Assembly: GCA_037893245.1 (NCBI GenBank)
Contig: JBAIAA010000117.1
Coordinates: 930,001-994,000, forward strand
DNA from: Crossaster papposus
Taxonomy: Eukaryota > Echinodermata > Asteroidea > Velatida > Solasteridae
Direction: 5' to 3'
Length of the DNA: 64,000 bases
This document shows positions 1-12,000 of this stretch, one piece after another (positions within the stretch are counted from its first letter, which is position 1; every line of letters begins with the position of its first letter). Under the pieces are notes generated by a model, which saw only the letters and a program-made list of their open reading frames with translations, was not told where the DNA came from and did no database searches. The position numbers and the translations under genes were made by a program.

Positions 1-187
1 GCTCCAGATGTGGCAATAATCCACCTTATTCTTCTCCTGCTACTTCAGGGCAGGTTGATGTTGGCTCCAGATGTGGCAATATTCCACTTTATTCTTCTCT
101 TGCTGCTTCAGGACAGGTTGATGTTCGCTCCAGATGTGGCAATATTCCACCTTATTCTTCTCCTGATGCTTGAGGGCAGGTTGATGT

Positions 188-193
188 ACATGT
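188..193 (+). repeat. 6 bp insertion (ACATGT) making a 69 bp monomer
   Basis: The head reads GTTGATGTACATGTTGG instead of GTTGATGTTGG. The extra six bases give a 69 bp monomer, and TACATGTTGG looks like a local duplication of the ATGTTGG edge. It recurs at about 2172, 3648, 5632, 6915 and 9026, always after a CTCCTGATGCTT tail, and I saw it nowhere after 9.1 kb. It marks the family A domain. Confidence 0.9.
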
Positions 194-1715
194 TGGCTCC
201 AGATGTGGCAATATTCCACCTTATTCTTCTCCTGCTGCTGCTTCAGCGCAGTTTGAGGTTCGCTCCAGATGTGGCAATATTCCACCTTATTTCACTCCTG
301 CTGCTTCAGGGCAGGTTGATGTTGGCTCCAGATGTGGCAATATTCCACCTTATTCTTCTCCTGCTGCTGCTTCAGCGCAGTTTGAGGTTCGCTCCAGATG
401 TGGCAAGATTCCACCTTATTCTTCTCCTGCTGCTTCAGGGCAGGTTGATGTTGGCCCCAGAAGTGGCAATATTCCACCTTATTCTTCTCCTGCTGCTGCT
501 TCAGCGCAGTTTGAGGTTGGCCCGAGATGTAGCAATATGCAACTTTATTCTTCTCCTGCTGCTTCAGCGCAGTTTGAGGTTGGCCCGAGATGTAGCAATA
601 TTCCACCTAATTCTTCTCCTGCTGCTTCAGCGCAGGTTGATGTTGGTTCCAGATGTGACGACATTCTTCTTCATTCTTCTGCTGCTGCTGCTTCAGTGCA
701 GGTTGATGTTTGCTCCAGATGTGGCAATATTCCACCTTATTCTTCTCCTGCTGCTTCAGAGCAGGTTGATGTTGGCTCCAGATGTGGCAATAATCCACCT
801 TATTCCTCTCCTGCTGTTTCAGGGCAGGTTCATGTTGGCTACAGATGTGGCAATATTACACCTTATTCTTATATTGCTGCTGCTTTAACGTAGTTTGAGG
901 TTGGCCCGAGATGTAGCAATATTCCACATTATTCTTCTCCTGTTCTTCAGCGCAGGTTGATGTTGGCTCCAGATTTGGCAATATTCCACCGTATTCTTCT
1001 GCTGCTGCTGCTTCAGTACAGGTTGATGTTGGCTCCAGATGTAGTAATATTTCACCTTATTCTTCTCCTGCTGCTTCGAGCAGGTTGATGTTGGCTCCAG
1101 ATGTGGCAATATTCCACCTTATTCTTCTCCTGCTGCTTCAAACAGGTTCATGTTGGCTCTAGATGTGGCAATATTCCACCTTATTCCTCTCCTGATGCTT
1201 CAGGGCAGGTTGATGTTGGCTCCAAATGTGGCAATATTCCACCTTATTCTTCTCCTGCTGCTGCTTCAGCGCAGTTTGAGGTTCGCTCCAGATGTGGCAA
1301 TATTCCACCTTATTTTTCTCCTGCTGCTTCAGGGCAGGTTGATGTTGGCTCCAGATGTGGCAATATTCCACATTATTCTTCTCCTGCTGCTGCTTCAGCG
1401 CAGTTTGAGGTTCGCTCCAGATGTTGCAAGATTCCACCTTATTCTTCTCCTGCTGCTTCAGGGCAGGTTGATGTTGGCCCCAGAAGTGGCAATATTCCAC
1501 CTTATTCTTCTCCTGCTGCTGCTTCAGCGCAGTTTGAGGTTGGCCCGAGATGTAGCAATATGCCACCTGATTCTTCTCCTGCTGCTTCAGCGCAGTTTGA
1601 GGTTGGCCCGAGATGTAGCAATATTCCACCTTATTCTTCTCCTGCTGCTTCAGAGCAGGTTGATGTTGGCTCCAGATGTGGCAATAATCCACCTTATTCT
1701 TCTCCTGCTGCTTCA

Positions 1716-1787
1716 GGGCAGATTCATGTTGGCTCCAGATGTGGCAATATTACACCTTATTCTTCTCTTGCTGCTGCTTTAGCGTAG
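1716..1787 (+). repeat. All-frame stop monomer (type example)
   Basis: This subtype has a GGGCAGATTCATG head, ATATTACACC in place of ATATTCCACC, and a TCTCTTGCTGCTGCTTTAGC tail followed by GTAG. ATTACAC gives TAA in the otherwise open minus-strand frame. GCTTTAGCGTAG gives TAG in both otherwise open plus-strand frames. One subtype therefore closes all three long frames within about 35 bp. It recurs dozens of times, for example ending near 3006, 5247, 6337, 9860, 10818, 12287, 15537 and 18798, and much more densely after 42 kb. Confidence 0.9.
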
Positions 1788-3460
1788 TTTGAGGTTGGCC
1801 CGAGATGTAACAATACTTCACTTTATTCTTCTCCTGCTGCTTCCAACAGGTTCATGTTGGCTCCAGATGTGGCAATATTCCACCTTATTCTTCTCATGCT
1901 GCTTCAGGGCAGGTTGATGTTGGATGCAGATGTGGCAATATTCCACCTTATTCTTCTCCTGCTGCTTCAAACAGGTTCATGTTGGCTCTAGATGTGGCAA
2001 TATTCCACCTTATTCTTCTCATGCTGCTTCAGGGCAGGTTGATGTTGGCTCCAGATGTGGCAATATTCCACTTTATTCTTCTCTTGCTGCTTCAGGACAG
2101 GTTGATGTTCGCTCCAGATGTGGCAATATTCCACCTTATTCTTCTCCTGATGCTTTAGGGCAGGTTGATGTACATGTTGGCTCCAGATGTGGCAATATTC
2201 CACCTTATTCTTCTCCTGCTGCTGCTTCAGCGCAGTTTGAGGTTCGCTCCAGATATGGCAATATTCCACCTTATTTTTCTCCTGCTGCTTCAGGGCAGGT
2301 TGATGTTGGCTCCAGATGTGGCAATATTCCACCTTATTCTTCTCCTGCTGCTGCTTCAGCGCAGTTTGAGGTTCGCTTCAGATGTGGCAATATTCCACCT
2401 TATTCTTCTCCTGCTACTTCAGGGCAGGTTGATGTTGGCTCCAGATGTGGCAATATTCCACCTTATTCTTCTCCTGCTGCTGCTTCAGCGCAGTTTGAGG
2501 TTCGCTCCAGATGTGGCAAGATTCCACCTTATTCTTCTCCTGCTGCTTCAGGGCAGGTTGATGTTGGCCCCAGAAGTGGCAATATTCCACCTTATTCTTC
2601 TCCTGCTGCTGCTTCAGCGCAGTTTGAGGTTGGCCCGAGATGTAGCAATATGCCACTTTATTCTTCTCCTGCTGCTTCAGCGCAGTTTGAGGTTGGCCCG
2701 AGATGTAGCAATATTCCACCTAATTCTTCTCCTGCCGCTTCAGCGCAGGTTGATGTTGGCTCCAGATGTGACGACATTCTTCTTCATTCTTCTGCTGCTG
2801 CTGCTTCAGTGCAGGTTGATGTTGGCTCCAGATGTGACAATATTCCACCTTATTCTTCTCCTGTTGCTTCAAAGCAGGTTGATGTTGGCTCCAGATGTGG
2901 CAATAATCCACCTTATTCCTCTCCTGCTGTTTCAGGGCAGGTTCATGTTGGCTCCAGATGTGGCAATATTACACCTTATTCTTATATTGCTGCTGCTTTA
3001 GCGTAGTTTGAGGTTGGCCCGAGATGTAGCAATATTCCACATTATTCTTCTCCTGTTCTTCAGCGCAGGTTGATGTTGGCTCCAGATTTGGCAATATTCC
3101 ACCGTATTCTTCTGCTGCTGCTGCTTCAGTACAGGTTGATGTTGGCTCCAGATGTAGTAATATTTCACCTTATTCTTCTCCTGCTGCTTCGAGCAGGTTG
3201 ATGTTGGCTCCAGATGTGGCAATATTCCACCTTATTCTTCTCCTGCTGCTTCAAACAGGTTCATGTTGGCTCCAGATGTGGCAATATTCCACCTTATTCT
3301 TCTCATGCTGTTTCAGGGCAGGTTGATGTTGGCTCCAGATGTGGCAATATTCCACCTTATTCTTCTCCTGCTGCTGCTTCAGCGCAGTTTGAGGTTCGCT
3401 CCAGATGTGGCAAGATTCCACCTTATTTTTCTCCTGCTGCTTCAGGGCAGGTTGATGTTG

Positions 3461-6400
3461 GCTCCAGATGTGGCAATAATCCACCTTATTCTTCTCCTGC
3501 TACTTCAGGGCAGGTTGATGTTGGCTCCAGATGTGGCAATATTCCACTTTATTCTTCTCTTGCTGCTTCAGGACAGGTTGATGTTCGCTCCAGATGTGGC
3601 AATATTCCACCTTATTCTTCTCCTGATGCTTGAGGGCAGGTTGATGTACATGTTGGCTCCAGATGTGGCAATATTCCACCTTATTCTTCTCCTGCTGCTG
3701 CTTCAGCGCAGTTTGAGGTTCGCTCCAGATGTGGCAATATTCCACCTTATTTCACTCCTGCTGCTTCAGGGCAGGTTGATGTTGGCTCCAGATGTGGCAA
3801 TATTCCACCTTATTCTTCTCCTGCTGCTGCTTCAGCGCAGTTTGAGGTTCGCTCCAGATGTGGCAAGATTCCACCTTATTCTTCTCCTGCTGCTTCAGGG
3901 CAGGTTGATGTTGGCCCCAGAAGTGGCAATATTCCACCTTATTCTTCTCCTGCTGCTGCTTCAGCGCAGTTTGAGGTTGGCCCGAGATGTAGCAATATGC
4001 AACTTTATTCTTCTCCTGCTGCTTCAGCGCAGTTTGAGGTTGGCCCGAGATGTAGCAATATTCCACCTAATTCTTCTCCTGCTGCTTCAGCGCAGGTTGA
4101 TGTTGGTTCCAGATGTGACGACATTCTTCTTCATTCTTCTGCTGCTGCTGCTTCAGTGCAGGTTGATGTTTGCTCCAGATGTGGCAATATTCCACCTTAT
4201 TCTTCTCCTGCTGCTTCAGAGCAGGTTGATGTTGGCTCCAGATGTGGCAATAATCCACCTTATTCCTCTCCTGCTGTTTCAGGGCAGGTTCATGTTGGCT
4301 ACAGATGTGGCAATATTACACCTTATTCTTATATTGCTGCTGCTTTAACGTAGTTTGAGGTTGGCCCGAGATGTAGCAATATTCCACATTATTCTTCTCC
4401 TGTTCTTCAGCGCAGGTTGATGTTGGCTCCAGATTTGGCAATATTCCACCGTATTCTTCTGCTGCTGCTGCTTCAGTACAGGTTGATGTTGGCTCCAGAT
4501 GTAGTAATATTTCACCTTATTCTTCTCCTGCTGCTTCGAGCAGGTTGATGTTGGCTCCAGATGTGGCAATATTCCACCTTATTCTTCTCCTGCTGCTTCA
4601 AACAGGTTCATGTTGGCTCTAGATGTGGCAATATTCCACCTTATTCCTCTCCTGATGCTTCAGGGCAGGTTGATGTTGGCTCCAAATGTGGCAATATTCC
4701 ACCTTATTCTTCTCCTGCTGCTGCTTCAGCGCAGTTTGAGGTTCGCTCCAGATGTGGCAATATTCCACCTTATTTTTCTCCTGCTGCTTCAGGGCAGGTT
4801 GATGTTGGCTCCAGATGTGGCAATATTCCACATTATTCTTCTCCTGCTGCTGCTTCAGCGCAGTTTGAGGTTCGCTCCAGATGTTGCAAGATTCCACCTT
4901 ATTCTTCTCCTGCTGCTTCAGGGCAGGTTGATGTTGGCCCCAGAAGTGGCAATATTCCACCTTATTCTTCTCCTGCTGCTGCTTCAGCGCAGTTTGAGGT
5001 TGGCCCGAGATGTAGCAATATGCCACCTGATTCTTCTCCTGCTGCTTCAGCGCAGTTTGAGGTTGGCCCGAGATGTAGCAATATTCCACCTTATTCTTCT
5101 CCTGCTGCTTCAGAGCAGGTTGATGTTGGCTCCAGATGTGGCAATAATCCACCTTATTCTTCTCCTGCTGCTTCAGGGCAGATTCATGTTGGCTCCAGAT
5201 GTGGCAATATTACACCTTATTCTTCTCTTGCTGCTGCTTTAGCGTAGTTTGAGGTTGGCCCGAGATGTAACAATACTTCACTTTATTCTTCTCCTGCTGC
5301 TTCCAACAGGTTCATGTTGGCTCCAGATGTGGCAATATTCCACCTTATTCTTCTCATGCTGCTTCAGGGCAGGTTGATGTTGGATGCAGATGTGGCAATA
5401 TTCCACCTTATTCTTCTCCTGCTGCTTCAAACAGGTTCATGTTGGCTCTAGATGTGGCAATATTCCACCTTATTCTTCTCATGCTGCTTCAGGGCAGGTT
5501 GATGTTGGCTCCAGATGTGGCAATATTCCACTTTATTCTTCTCTTGCTGCTTCAGGACAGGTTGATGTTCGCTCCAGATGTGGCAATATTCCACCTTATT
5601 CTTCTCCTGATGCTTTAGGGCAGGTTGATGTACATGTTGGCTCCAGATGTGGCAATATTCCACCTTATTCTTCTCCTGCTGCTGCTTCAGCGCAGTTTGA
5701 GGTTCGCTTCAGATGTGGCAATATTCCACCTTATTCTTCTCCTGCTACTTCAGGGCAGGTTGATGTTGGCTCCAGATGTGGCAATATTCCACCTTATTCT
5801 TCTCCTGCTGCTGCTTCAGCGCAGTTTGAGGTTCGCTCCAGATGTGGCAAGATTCCACCTTATTCTTCTCCTGCTGCTTCAGGGCAGGTTGATGTTGGCC
5901 CCAGAAGTGGCAATATTCCACCTTATTCTTCTCCTGCTGCTGCTTCAGCGCAGTTTGAGGTTGGCCCGAGATGTAGCAATATGCCACTTTATTCTTCTCC
6001 TGCTGCTTCAGCGCAGTTTGAGGTTGGCCCGAGATGTAGCAATATTCCACCTAATTCTTCTCCTGCCGCTTCAGCGCAGGTTGATGTTGGCTCCAGATGT
6101 GACGACATTCTTCTTCATTCTTCTGCTGCTGCTGCTTCAGTGCAGGTTGATGTTGGCTCCAGATGTGACAATATTCCACCTTATTCTTCTCCTGTTGCTT
6201 CAAAGCAGGTTGATGTTGGCTCCAGATGTGGCAATAATCCACCTTATTCCTCTCCTGCTGTTTCAGGGCAGGTTCATGTTGGCTCCAGATGTGGCAATAT
6301 TACACCTTATTCTTATATTGCTGCTGCTTTAGCGTAGTTTGAGGTTGGCCCGAGATGTAGCAATATTCCACATTATTCTTCTCCTGTTCTTCAGCGCAGG

Positions 6401-6683
6401 TTGATGTTGGCTCCAGATTTGGCAATATTCCACCGTATTCTTCTGCTGCTGCTGCTTCAGTACAGGTTGATGTTGGCTCCAGATGTAGTAATATTTCACC
6501 TTATTCTTCTCCTGCTGCTTCGAGCAGGTTGATGTTGGCTCCAGATGTGGCAATATTCCACCTTATTCTTCTCCTGCTGCTTCAAACAGGTTCATGTTGG
6601 CTCCAGATGTGGCAATATTCCACCTTATTCTTCTCATGCTGTTTCAGGGCAGGTTGATGTTGGCTCCAGATGTGGCAATATTA
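3461..6683 (+). repeat. HOR family A, copy 2 (lacks one 129 bp dimer)
   Basis: This is the tandem copy of 1-3460. It matches at offset 3,460 bp to about 5700 and then at offset 3,331 bp. The 129 bp loss equals one 63+66 bp dimer, removing the equivalent of about 2237-2365 (the dimer carrying the CCAGATATGG variant). After the deletion the match continues to about 6683, where ATATTACACC replaces ATATTCCACC and the alignment ends. Confidence 0.85.
5690..5712 (+). other. In-register 129 bp dimer deletion junction
   Basis: Compared with copy 1, a GCGCAGTTTGAGG head here joins directly to the CGCTTCAGATG middle that lies one dimer further on in copy 1. The join preserves the monomer perfectly, so it is visible only by comparing the two HOR copies. 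It is what unequal crossover or replication slippage between homologous dimers would leave. Exact breakpoints cannot be placed because the flanking dimers are alike. Confidence 0.8.
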
Positions 6684-8094
6684 CACCTTATTCTTCTCTT
6701 GCTGCTGCTTTAGCGTAGTTTGAGGTTGGCCCGAGATGTAACAATACTTCACTTTATTCTTCTCCTGCTGCTTCGAACAGGTTCATGTTGGCTCCAGATG
6801 TGGCAATATTCCACCTTATTCTTCTCTTGCTGCTTCAGGACAGGTTGATGTTGGATGCAGATGTGGCAATATTCCACCTTATTCTTCTCCTGATGCTTTA
6901 GGGCAGGTTGATGTACATGTTGGCTCCAGATGTGGCAATATTCCACCTTATTCTTCTCCTGCTGCTGCTTCAGCGCAGTTTGAGGTTCGCTCCAGATATG
7001 GCAATATTCCACCTTATTTTTCTCCTGCTGCTTCAGGGCAGGTTGATGTTGGCTCCAGATGTGGCAATATTCCACCTTATTCTTCTCCTGCTGCTGCTTC
7101 AGCGCAGTTTGAGGTTCGCTTCAGATGTGGAAATATTCCACCTTATTCTTCTCCTGCTACTTCAGGGCAGGTTGATGTTGGCTCCAGATGTGGCAATATT
7201 CCACCTTATTCTTCTCCTGCTGCTGCTTCAGCGCAGTTTGAGGTTCGCTCCAGATGTGGCAAGATTCCACCTTATTCTTCTCCTGCTGCTTCAGGGCAGG
7301 TTGATGTTGGCCCCAGAAGTGGCAATATTCCACCTTATTCTTCTCCTGCTGCTGCTTCAGCGCAGTTTGAGGTTGGCCCGAGATGTAGCAATATGCCACT
7401 TTATTCTTCTCCTGCTGCTTCAGCGCAGTTTGAGGTTGGCCCGAGATGTAGCAATATTCCACCTAATTCTTCTCCTGCTGCTTCAGCGCAGGTTGATGTT
7501 GGCTCCAGATGTGACGACATTCTTCTTCATTCTTCTGCTGCTGCTGCTTCAGTGCAGGTTGATGTTGGCTCCAGATGTGACAATATTCCACCTTATTCTT
7601 CTCCTGCTGCTTCAGAGCAGGTTTATGTTGGCTTCAGATGTGGCAATAATCCACCTTATTCCTCTCCTGCTGTTTCAGGGCAGGTTCATGTTGGCTCCAG
7701 ATGTGGCAATATTACACCTTATTCTTATATTGCTGCTGCTTTAGCGTAGTTTGAGGTTGGCCCGAGATGTAGCAATATTCCACATTATTCTTCTCCTGTT
7801 CTTCAGCGCAGGTTGATGTTGGCTCCAGATTTGGCAATATTCCACCGTATTCTTCTGCTGCTGCTGCTTCAGTACAGGTTGATGTTGGCTCCAGATGTAG
7901 TCATATTTCACCTTATTCTTCTCCTGCTGCTTCGAGCAGGTTGATGTTGGCTCCAGATGTGGCAATATTCCACCTTATTCTTCTCCTGCTGCTTCAAACA
8001 GGTTCATGTTGGCTCCAGATGTGGCAATATTCCACCTTATTCTTCTCATGCTGTTTCAGGGCAGGTTGATGTTGGCTCCAGATGTTGCAATATT
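6684..8094 (+). repeat. Family A mosaic segment
   Basis: The segment opens with an all-frame stop monomer (TAG near 6716) and a short run of 62-63 bp monomers. From about 6865 to 8094 it follows 2122-3351 at offset 4,743 bp, including the 69 bp monomer at 6915 and the GTAGTAATATTTC-type monomers near 7900 (here GTAGTCATATTTC). Scattered substitutions distinguish it, such as GGTTTATGTTGGCTTC near 7621. The match ends near 8095, where CCAGATGTTGCAATATTCCA switches to another HOR segment. It reads as a rearranged partial copy of family A. Confidence 0.75.
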
Positions 8095-8777
8095 CCACTT
8101 TATTCTTCTCTTGCTGCTTCAGGACAGGTTGATGTTCGCTCCAGATGTGGCAATATTCCACCTTATTCTTCTCCTGATGCTTCAGGGCAGGTTGATGTTG
8201 GCTCCAGATGTGGCAATATTCCACCTTATTCTTTTCCTGCTGCTGCTTCAGCGCAGTTTGAGGTTCGCTCCAGATGTGGCAATATTCCACCTTATTTTTC
8301 TCCTGCTGCTTCAGGGCAGGTTGATGTTGGCTCCAGATGTGGCAATATTCCACATTATTCTTCTCCTGCTGCTGCTTCAGCGCAGTTTGAGGTTCGCTCC
8401 AGATGTTGCAAGATTCCACCTTATTCTTCTCCTGCTGCTTCAGGGCAGGTTGATGTTGGCCCCAGAAGTGGCAATATTCCACCTTATTCTTCTCATGCTG
8501 CTGCTTCAGCGCAGTTTGAGGTTGGCCCGAGATGTAGCAATATGCCACCTGATTCTTCTCCTGCTGCTTCAGCGCAGTTTGAGGTTGGCCCGAGATGTAG
8601 CAATATTCCACCTTATTCTTCTCCTGCTGCTTCAGAGCAGGTTGATGTTGGCTCCAGATGTGGCAATAATCCACCTTATTCTTCTCCTGCTGCTTCAGGG
8701 CAGATTCATGTTGGCTCCAGATGTGGCAATATTCCACCTTATTCTTCTCATGCTGCTTCACGGCAGGTTGATGTTGG
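8095..8777 (+). repeat. Family A-derived segment shared with 10.1-10.8 kb
   Basis: Most of this stretch aligns with about 10144-10740 at offset 2,049 bp, and its later part also aligns with about 1200-1745 at offset 6,982 bp. Subtype order is conserved, including the CCAGATGTTGCAAGATTCC and CCACCTGATTCTTC variants. It lacks the stop monomer where the 1.7 kb and 10.8 kb copies have one: ATATTCCACC at about 8730 replaces ATATTACACC. As a result all three frames stay open across this junction. Confidence 0.7.
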
Positions 8778-10015
8778 ATGCAGATGTGGCAATATTCCAC
8801 CTTATTCTTCTCCTGCTGCTTCAAACAGGTTCATGTTGGCTCTAGATGTGGCAATATTCCACCTTATTCTTCTCATGCTGCTTCAGGGCAGGTTGATGTT
8901 GGCTCCAGATGTGGCAATATTCCACTTTATTCTTCTCTTGCTGCTTCAGGACAGGTTGATGTTCGCTCCAGATGTGGCAATATTCCACCTTATTCTTCTC
9001 CTGATGCTTTAGGGCAGGTTGATGTACATGTTGGCTCCAGATGTGGCAATATTCCACCTTATTCTTCTCCTGCTGCTGCTTCAGCGCAGTTTGAGGTTCG
9101 CTCCAGATATGGCAATATTCCACCTTATTTTTCTCCTGCTGCTTCAGGGCAGGTTGATGTTGGCTCCAGATGTGGCAATATTCCACCTTATTCTTCTCCT
9201 GCTGCTGCTTCAGCGCAGTTTGAGGTTCGCTTCAGATGTGGCAATATTCCACCTTATTCTTCTCCTGCTACTTCAGGGCAGGTTGATGTTGGCTCCAGAT
9301 GTGGCAATATTCCACCTTATTCTTCTCCTGCTGCTGCTTCAGCGCAGTTTGAGGTTCGCTCCAGATGTGGCAAGATTCCACCTTATTCTTCTCCTGCTGC
9401 TTCAGGGCAGGTTGATGTTGGCCCCAGAAGTGGCAATATTCCACCTTATTCTTCTCCTGCTGCTGCTTCAGCGCAGTTTGAGGTTGGCCCGAGATGTAGC
9501 AATATGCCACTTTATTCTTCTCCTGCTGCTTCAGCGCAGTTTGAGGTTGGCCCGAGATGTAGCAATATTCCACCTAATTCTTCTCCTGCCGCTTCAGCGC
9601 AGGTTGATGTTGGCTCCAGATGTGACGACATTCTTCTTCATTCTTCTGCTGCTGCTGCTTCAGTGCAGGTTGATGTTGGCTCCAGATGTGACAATATTCC
9701 ACCTTATTCTTTTCCTGCTGCTTCAGAGCAGGTTGATGTTGGCTCCAGATGTGGCAATAATCCACCTTATTCCTCTCCTGCTGTTTCAGGACAGGTTCAT
9801 GTTGGCTCCAGATGTAGCAATATTACACCTTATTCTTATATTGCTGCTGCTTTAGCGTAGTTTGAGGTTGGCCCGAGATGTAGCAATATTCCACATTATT
9901 CTTCTCCTGTTCTTCAGCGCAGGTTGATGTTGGCTCCAGATTTGGCAATATTCCACCGTATTCTTCTGCTGCTGCTGCTTCAGTACAGGTTGATGTTGGC
10001 TCCAGATGTAGTAAT
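8778..10015 (+). repeat. Family A partial copy matching 1924-3161
   Basis: This aligns with 1924-3161 at offset 6,854 bp with only a few visible substitutions, such as CTTTTCCTGCTGCTTCAGAG near 9710 and GATGTAGCAATATTACACC near 9813. It keeps the 129 bp dimer missing from the 3461-6683 copy and carries the last 69 bp monomer in the window (insertion 9026-9031). It ends near 10015, where ATATTCCACC replaces ATATTTCACC. Confidence 0.82.
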
Positions 10016-10818
10016 ATTCCACCTTATTCTTCTCCTGCTGCTTCAAACAGGTTCATGTTGGCTCCAGATGTGGCAATATTCCACCTTATTCTTCTCATGC
10101 TGTTTCAGGGCAGGTTGATGTTGGCTCCAGATGTGGCAATATTCCACTTTATTCTTCTCTTGCTGCTTCAGGACAGGTTGATGTTCGCTCCAGATGTGGC
10201 AATATTCCACCTTATTCTTCTCCTGATGCTTCAGGGCAGGTTGATGTTGGCTCCAGATGTGGCAATATTCCACCTTATTCTTCTCCTGCTGCTGCTTCAG
10301 CGCAGTTTGAGGTTCGCTCCAGATGTGGCAATATTCCACCTTATTTTTCTCCTGCTGCTTCAGGGCAGGTTGATGTTGGCTCCAGATGTGGCAATATTCC
10401 ACATTATTCTTCTCCTGCTGCTGCTTCAGCGCAGTTTGAGGTTCGCTCCAGATGTTGCAAGATTCCACCTTATTCTTCTCCTGCTGCTTCAGGGCAGGTT
10501 GATGTTGGCCCCAGAAGTGGCAATATTCCACCTTATTCTTCTCCTGCTGCTGCTTTAGCGCAGTTTGAGGTTGGCCCGAGATGTAGCCATATGCCACCTG
10601 ATTCTTCTCCTGTTGCTTCAGCGCAGTTTGAGGTTGGCCCGAGATGTAGCAATATTCCACCTTATTCTTCTCCTGCTGCTTCAGAGCAGGTTGATGTTGG
10701 CTCCAGATGTGGCAATAATCCACCTTATTCTTCTCCTGCTGCTTCAGGGCAGATTCATGTTGGCTCCAGATGTGGCAATATTACACCTTTTTCTTCTTTT
10801 GCTGCTGCTTTAGCGTAG
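10016..10818 (+). repeat. Segment matching 7967-8740, ending in a stop monomer
   Basis: This aligns with about 7967-8740 at offset 2,049 bp; for example the GGCAATAATCC monomer at 10706 corresponds to 8657. It then ends in the all-frame stop subtype. Private substitutions include GTAGCCATATGCC near 10587 and TTTTTCTTCTTTTGC near 10788. It is the right-hand limit of the family A domain. Confidence 0.72.
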
Positions 10819-11520
10819 TTTGAGGTTGGCCCGAGATGTAACAATACTTCACTTTATTCTTCTCCTGCTGCTTCGAACAGGTTCATGTTGGCTCCAGATG
10901 TGGCAATATTCCACCTTATTCTTCTCATGCTGCTTCAGGGCAGGTTGATGTTGGCTGCAGATGTGGCAATATTCCACTTTATTCTTATCTTGCTGCTTCA
11001 GGACGGGTTGATGTTCGCTCCAGATGTGGCAAAATTCCACCTTATTCTTCTCCTGCTGCTTCAGGGCAGGTTGATGTTGGCTCCAGATGTGGCAATATTC
11101 CACCTTATTCTTCTCCTGCTGCTGCTTCAGGGCAGTTTGAGGTTCGCTCCAGATGTGGCAATATTCCACCTTATTCTTCTCCTGCTGCTTCAGGGCAGGT
11201 TGATGTTGGCTCCAGATGTGGCAATATTCCACCTTATTCTTCTCCTGCTGCTGCTTCAGCGCAGTTTGAGGTTCGCTCCAGATGTGGCAAGATTCCACCT
11301 TATTCTTCTCCTGCTGCTTTAGGGCAGGTTGATGTTGGCCCCAGAAGTGGCAATATTCCACCTTATTCTTCTCCTGCTGCTGCTTTAGCGCAGTTTGTGG
11401 TTGGCCCGAGATGTAGCAATATGCCACCTTATTCTTCTCCTGCTGCTTCAGCGCAGTTTGAGGTTGGCCCGAGATGTAGCAATATTCCACCTTATTCTTC
11501 TCCTGCTGCTTCAGCGCAGT
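10819..11520 (+). repeat. Segment shared with 12.5 kb, 14.7 kb and 18.8 kb
   Basis: The subtype order here (62 bp GAACAGGTTCATG monomer, a GGCTGCAGATG monomer, TTCAGGACGGGTTG, then alternating dimers and GCGCAGTTTGTGG) recurs at offsets 1,659 bp (12478 on) and 7,980 bp (18799 on). The GGACGGG and TTTGTGG variants are absent from the first 10.8 kb, so a new HOR domain begins here. The match to the 12.5 kb copy ends near 11475, where GTAGCAATATTCC differs from GTGGCAAGATTCC. Confidence 0.72.
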
Positions 11521-12000
11521 TTGAGGTTCGCTCCAGATGTGGCAATATTCCACCTTATTTTTCTCCTGCTGCTTCAGGGCATGTTGATGTTGGCCCCAGA
11601 AGTGGCAATATTCCACCTTATTCTTCTCCTTCTGCTGCTTCAGCGCAGTTTGAGGTTGGCCCGAGATGTAGCAATATGCCACCTGATTCTTCTCCTGCTG
11701 CTTCAGCGCAGTTTGAGGTTGGCCCGAGATGTAGCAATATTCCACCTTATTCTTCTCCTGCTGCTTCAGAGCAGGTTGATGTTGGCTCCAGATGTGGCAA
11801 TAATCCACCTTATTCTTCTCCTGCTGCTTCAGGGCAGGTTGATGTTGGCCCCAGAAGTGGCAATATTCCACCTTATTCTTCTCCTGCTGCTGCTTCAGCG
11901 CAGTTTGAGGTTGGCCCGAGATGTAGCAATATGCCACTTTATTCTTCTCCTGCTGCTTCAGCGCAGTTTGAGGTTGGCCCGAGATGTAGCAATATTCCAC
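10849..12000 (-). other. Longest minus-strand open frame (383 codons), judged non-coding
   Basis: The minus strand keeps one frame open across most 63 and 66 bp monomers. It yields a lysine/glutamine-rich 21-22 residue repeat with motifs such as YCHIWSQHQPALKQQEKNKV. This is the longest start-to-stop example. Near 10870 the frame shifts at a 62 bp GAACAGG monomer, into EPVRSSRRRIK and a stop. That same ending recurs at most 62 bp GAACAGGTTCATG monomers throughout the window, so the terminus is itself a repeat product. I see no signal peptide, known domain or unique end. Confidence 0.6.

Larger units (their letters stand above)
1..3460 (+). repeat. HOR family A, copy 1 (3,460 bp unit)
   Basis: This block of about 54 monomers recurs immediately downstream at an offset of exactly 3,460 bp. 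Landmarks at 188, 292, 885, 1101, 1787 and 1924 reappear at 3648, 3752, 4345, 4561, 5247 and 5384, and translations of matching stretches in three frames agree. The block mixes 62, 63, 66 and 69 bp monomers. Much of it alternates a GGGCAGGTTGATG monomer with a GCGCAGTTTGAGG monomer as a 129 bp dimer. It includes all-frame stop monomers near 1787 and 3006. The true start may lie before base 1, so the phase of the unit is arbitrary. Confidence 0.88.

Noticed and set aside
1067..1095. CENP-B box in the GCTTCGAGCAGG or GCTTCGAACAGG monomers
   Set aside because: TTCG is present, but the required A and the CGGG half of the CENP-B box pattern (TTCGNNNNANNCGGG) are missing in all the variants I checked.
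11316..11330. Telomere-like motif (TTTAGGG / TTAGGG)
   Set aside because: GCTTTAGGGCAGG contains it once per monomer of one subtype through a C-to-T change. It is never in tandem, so it is not interstitial telomere sequence.
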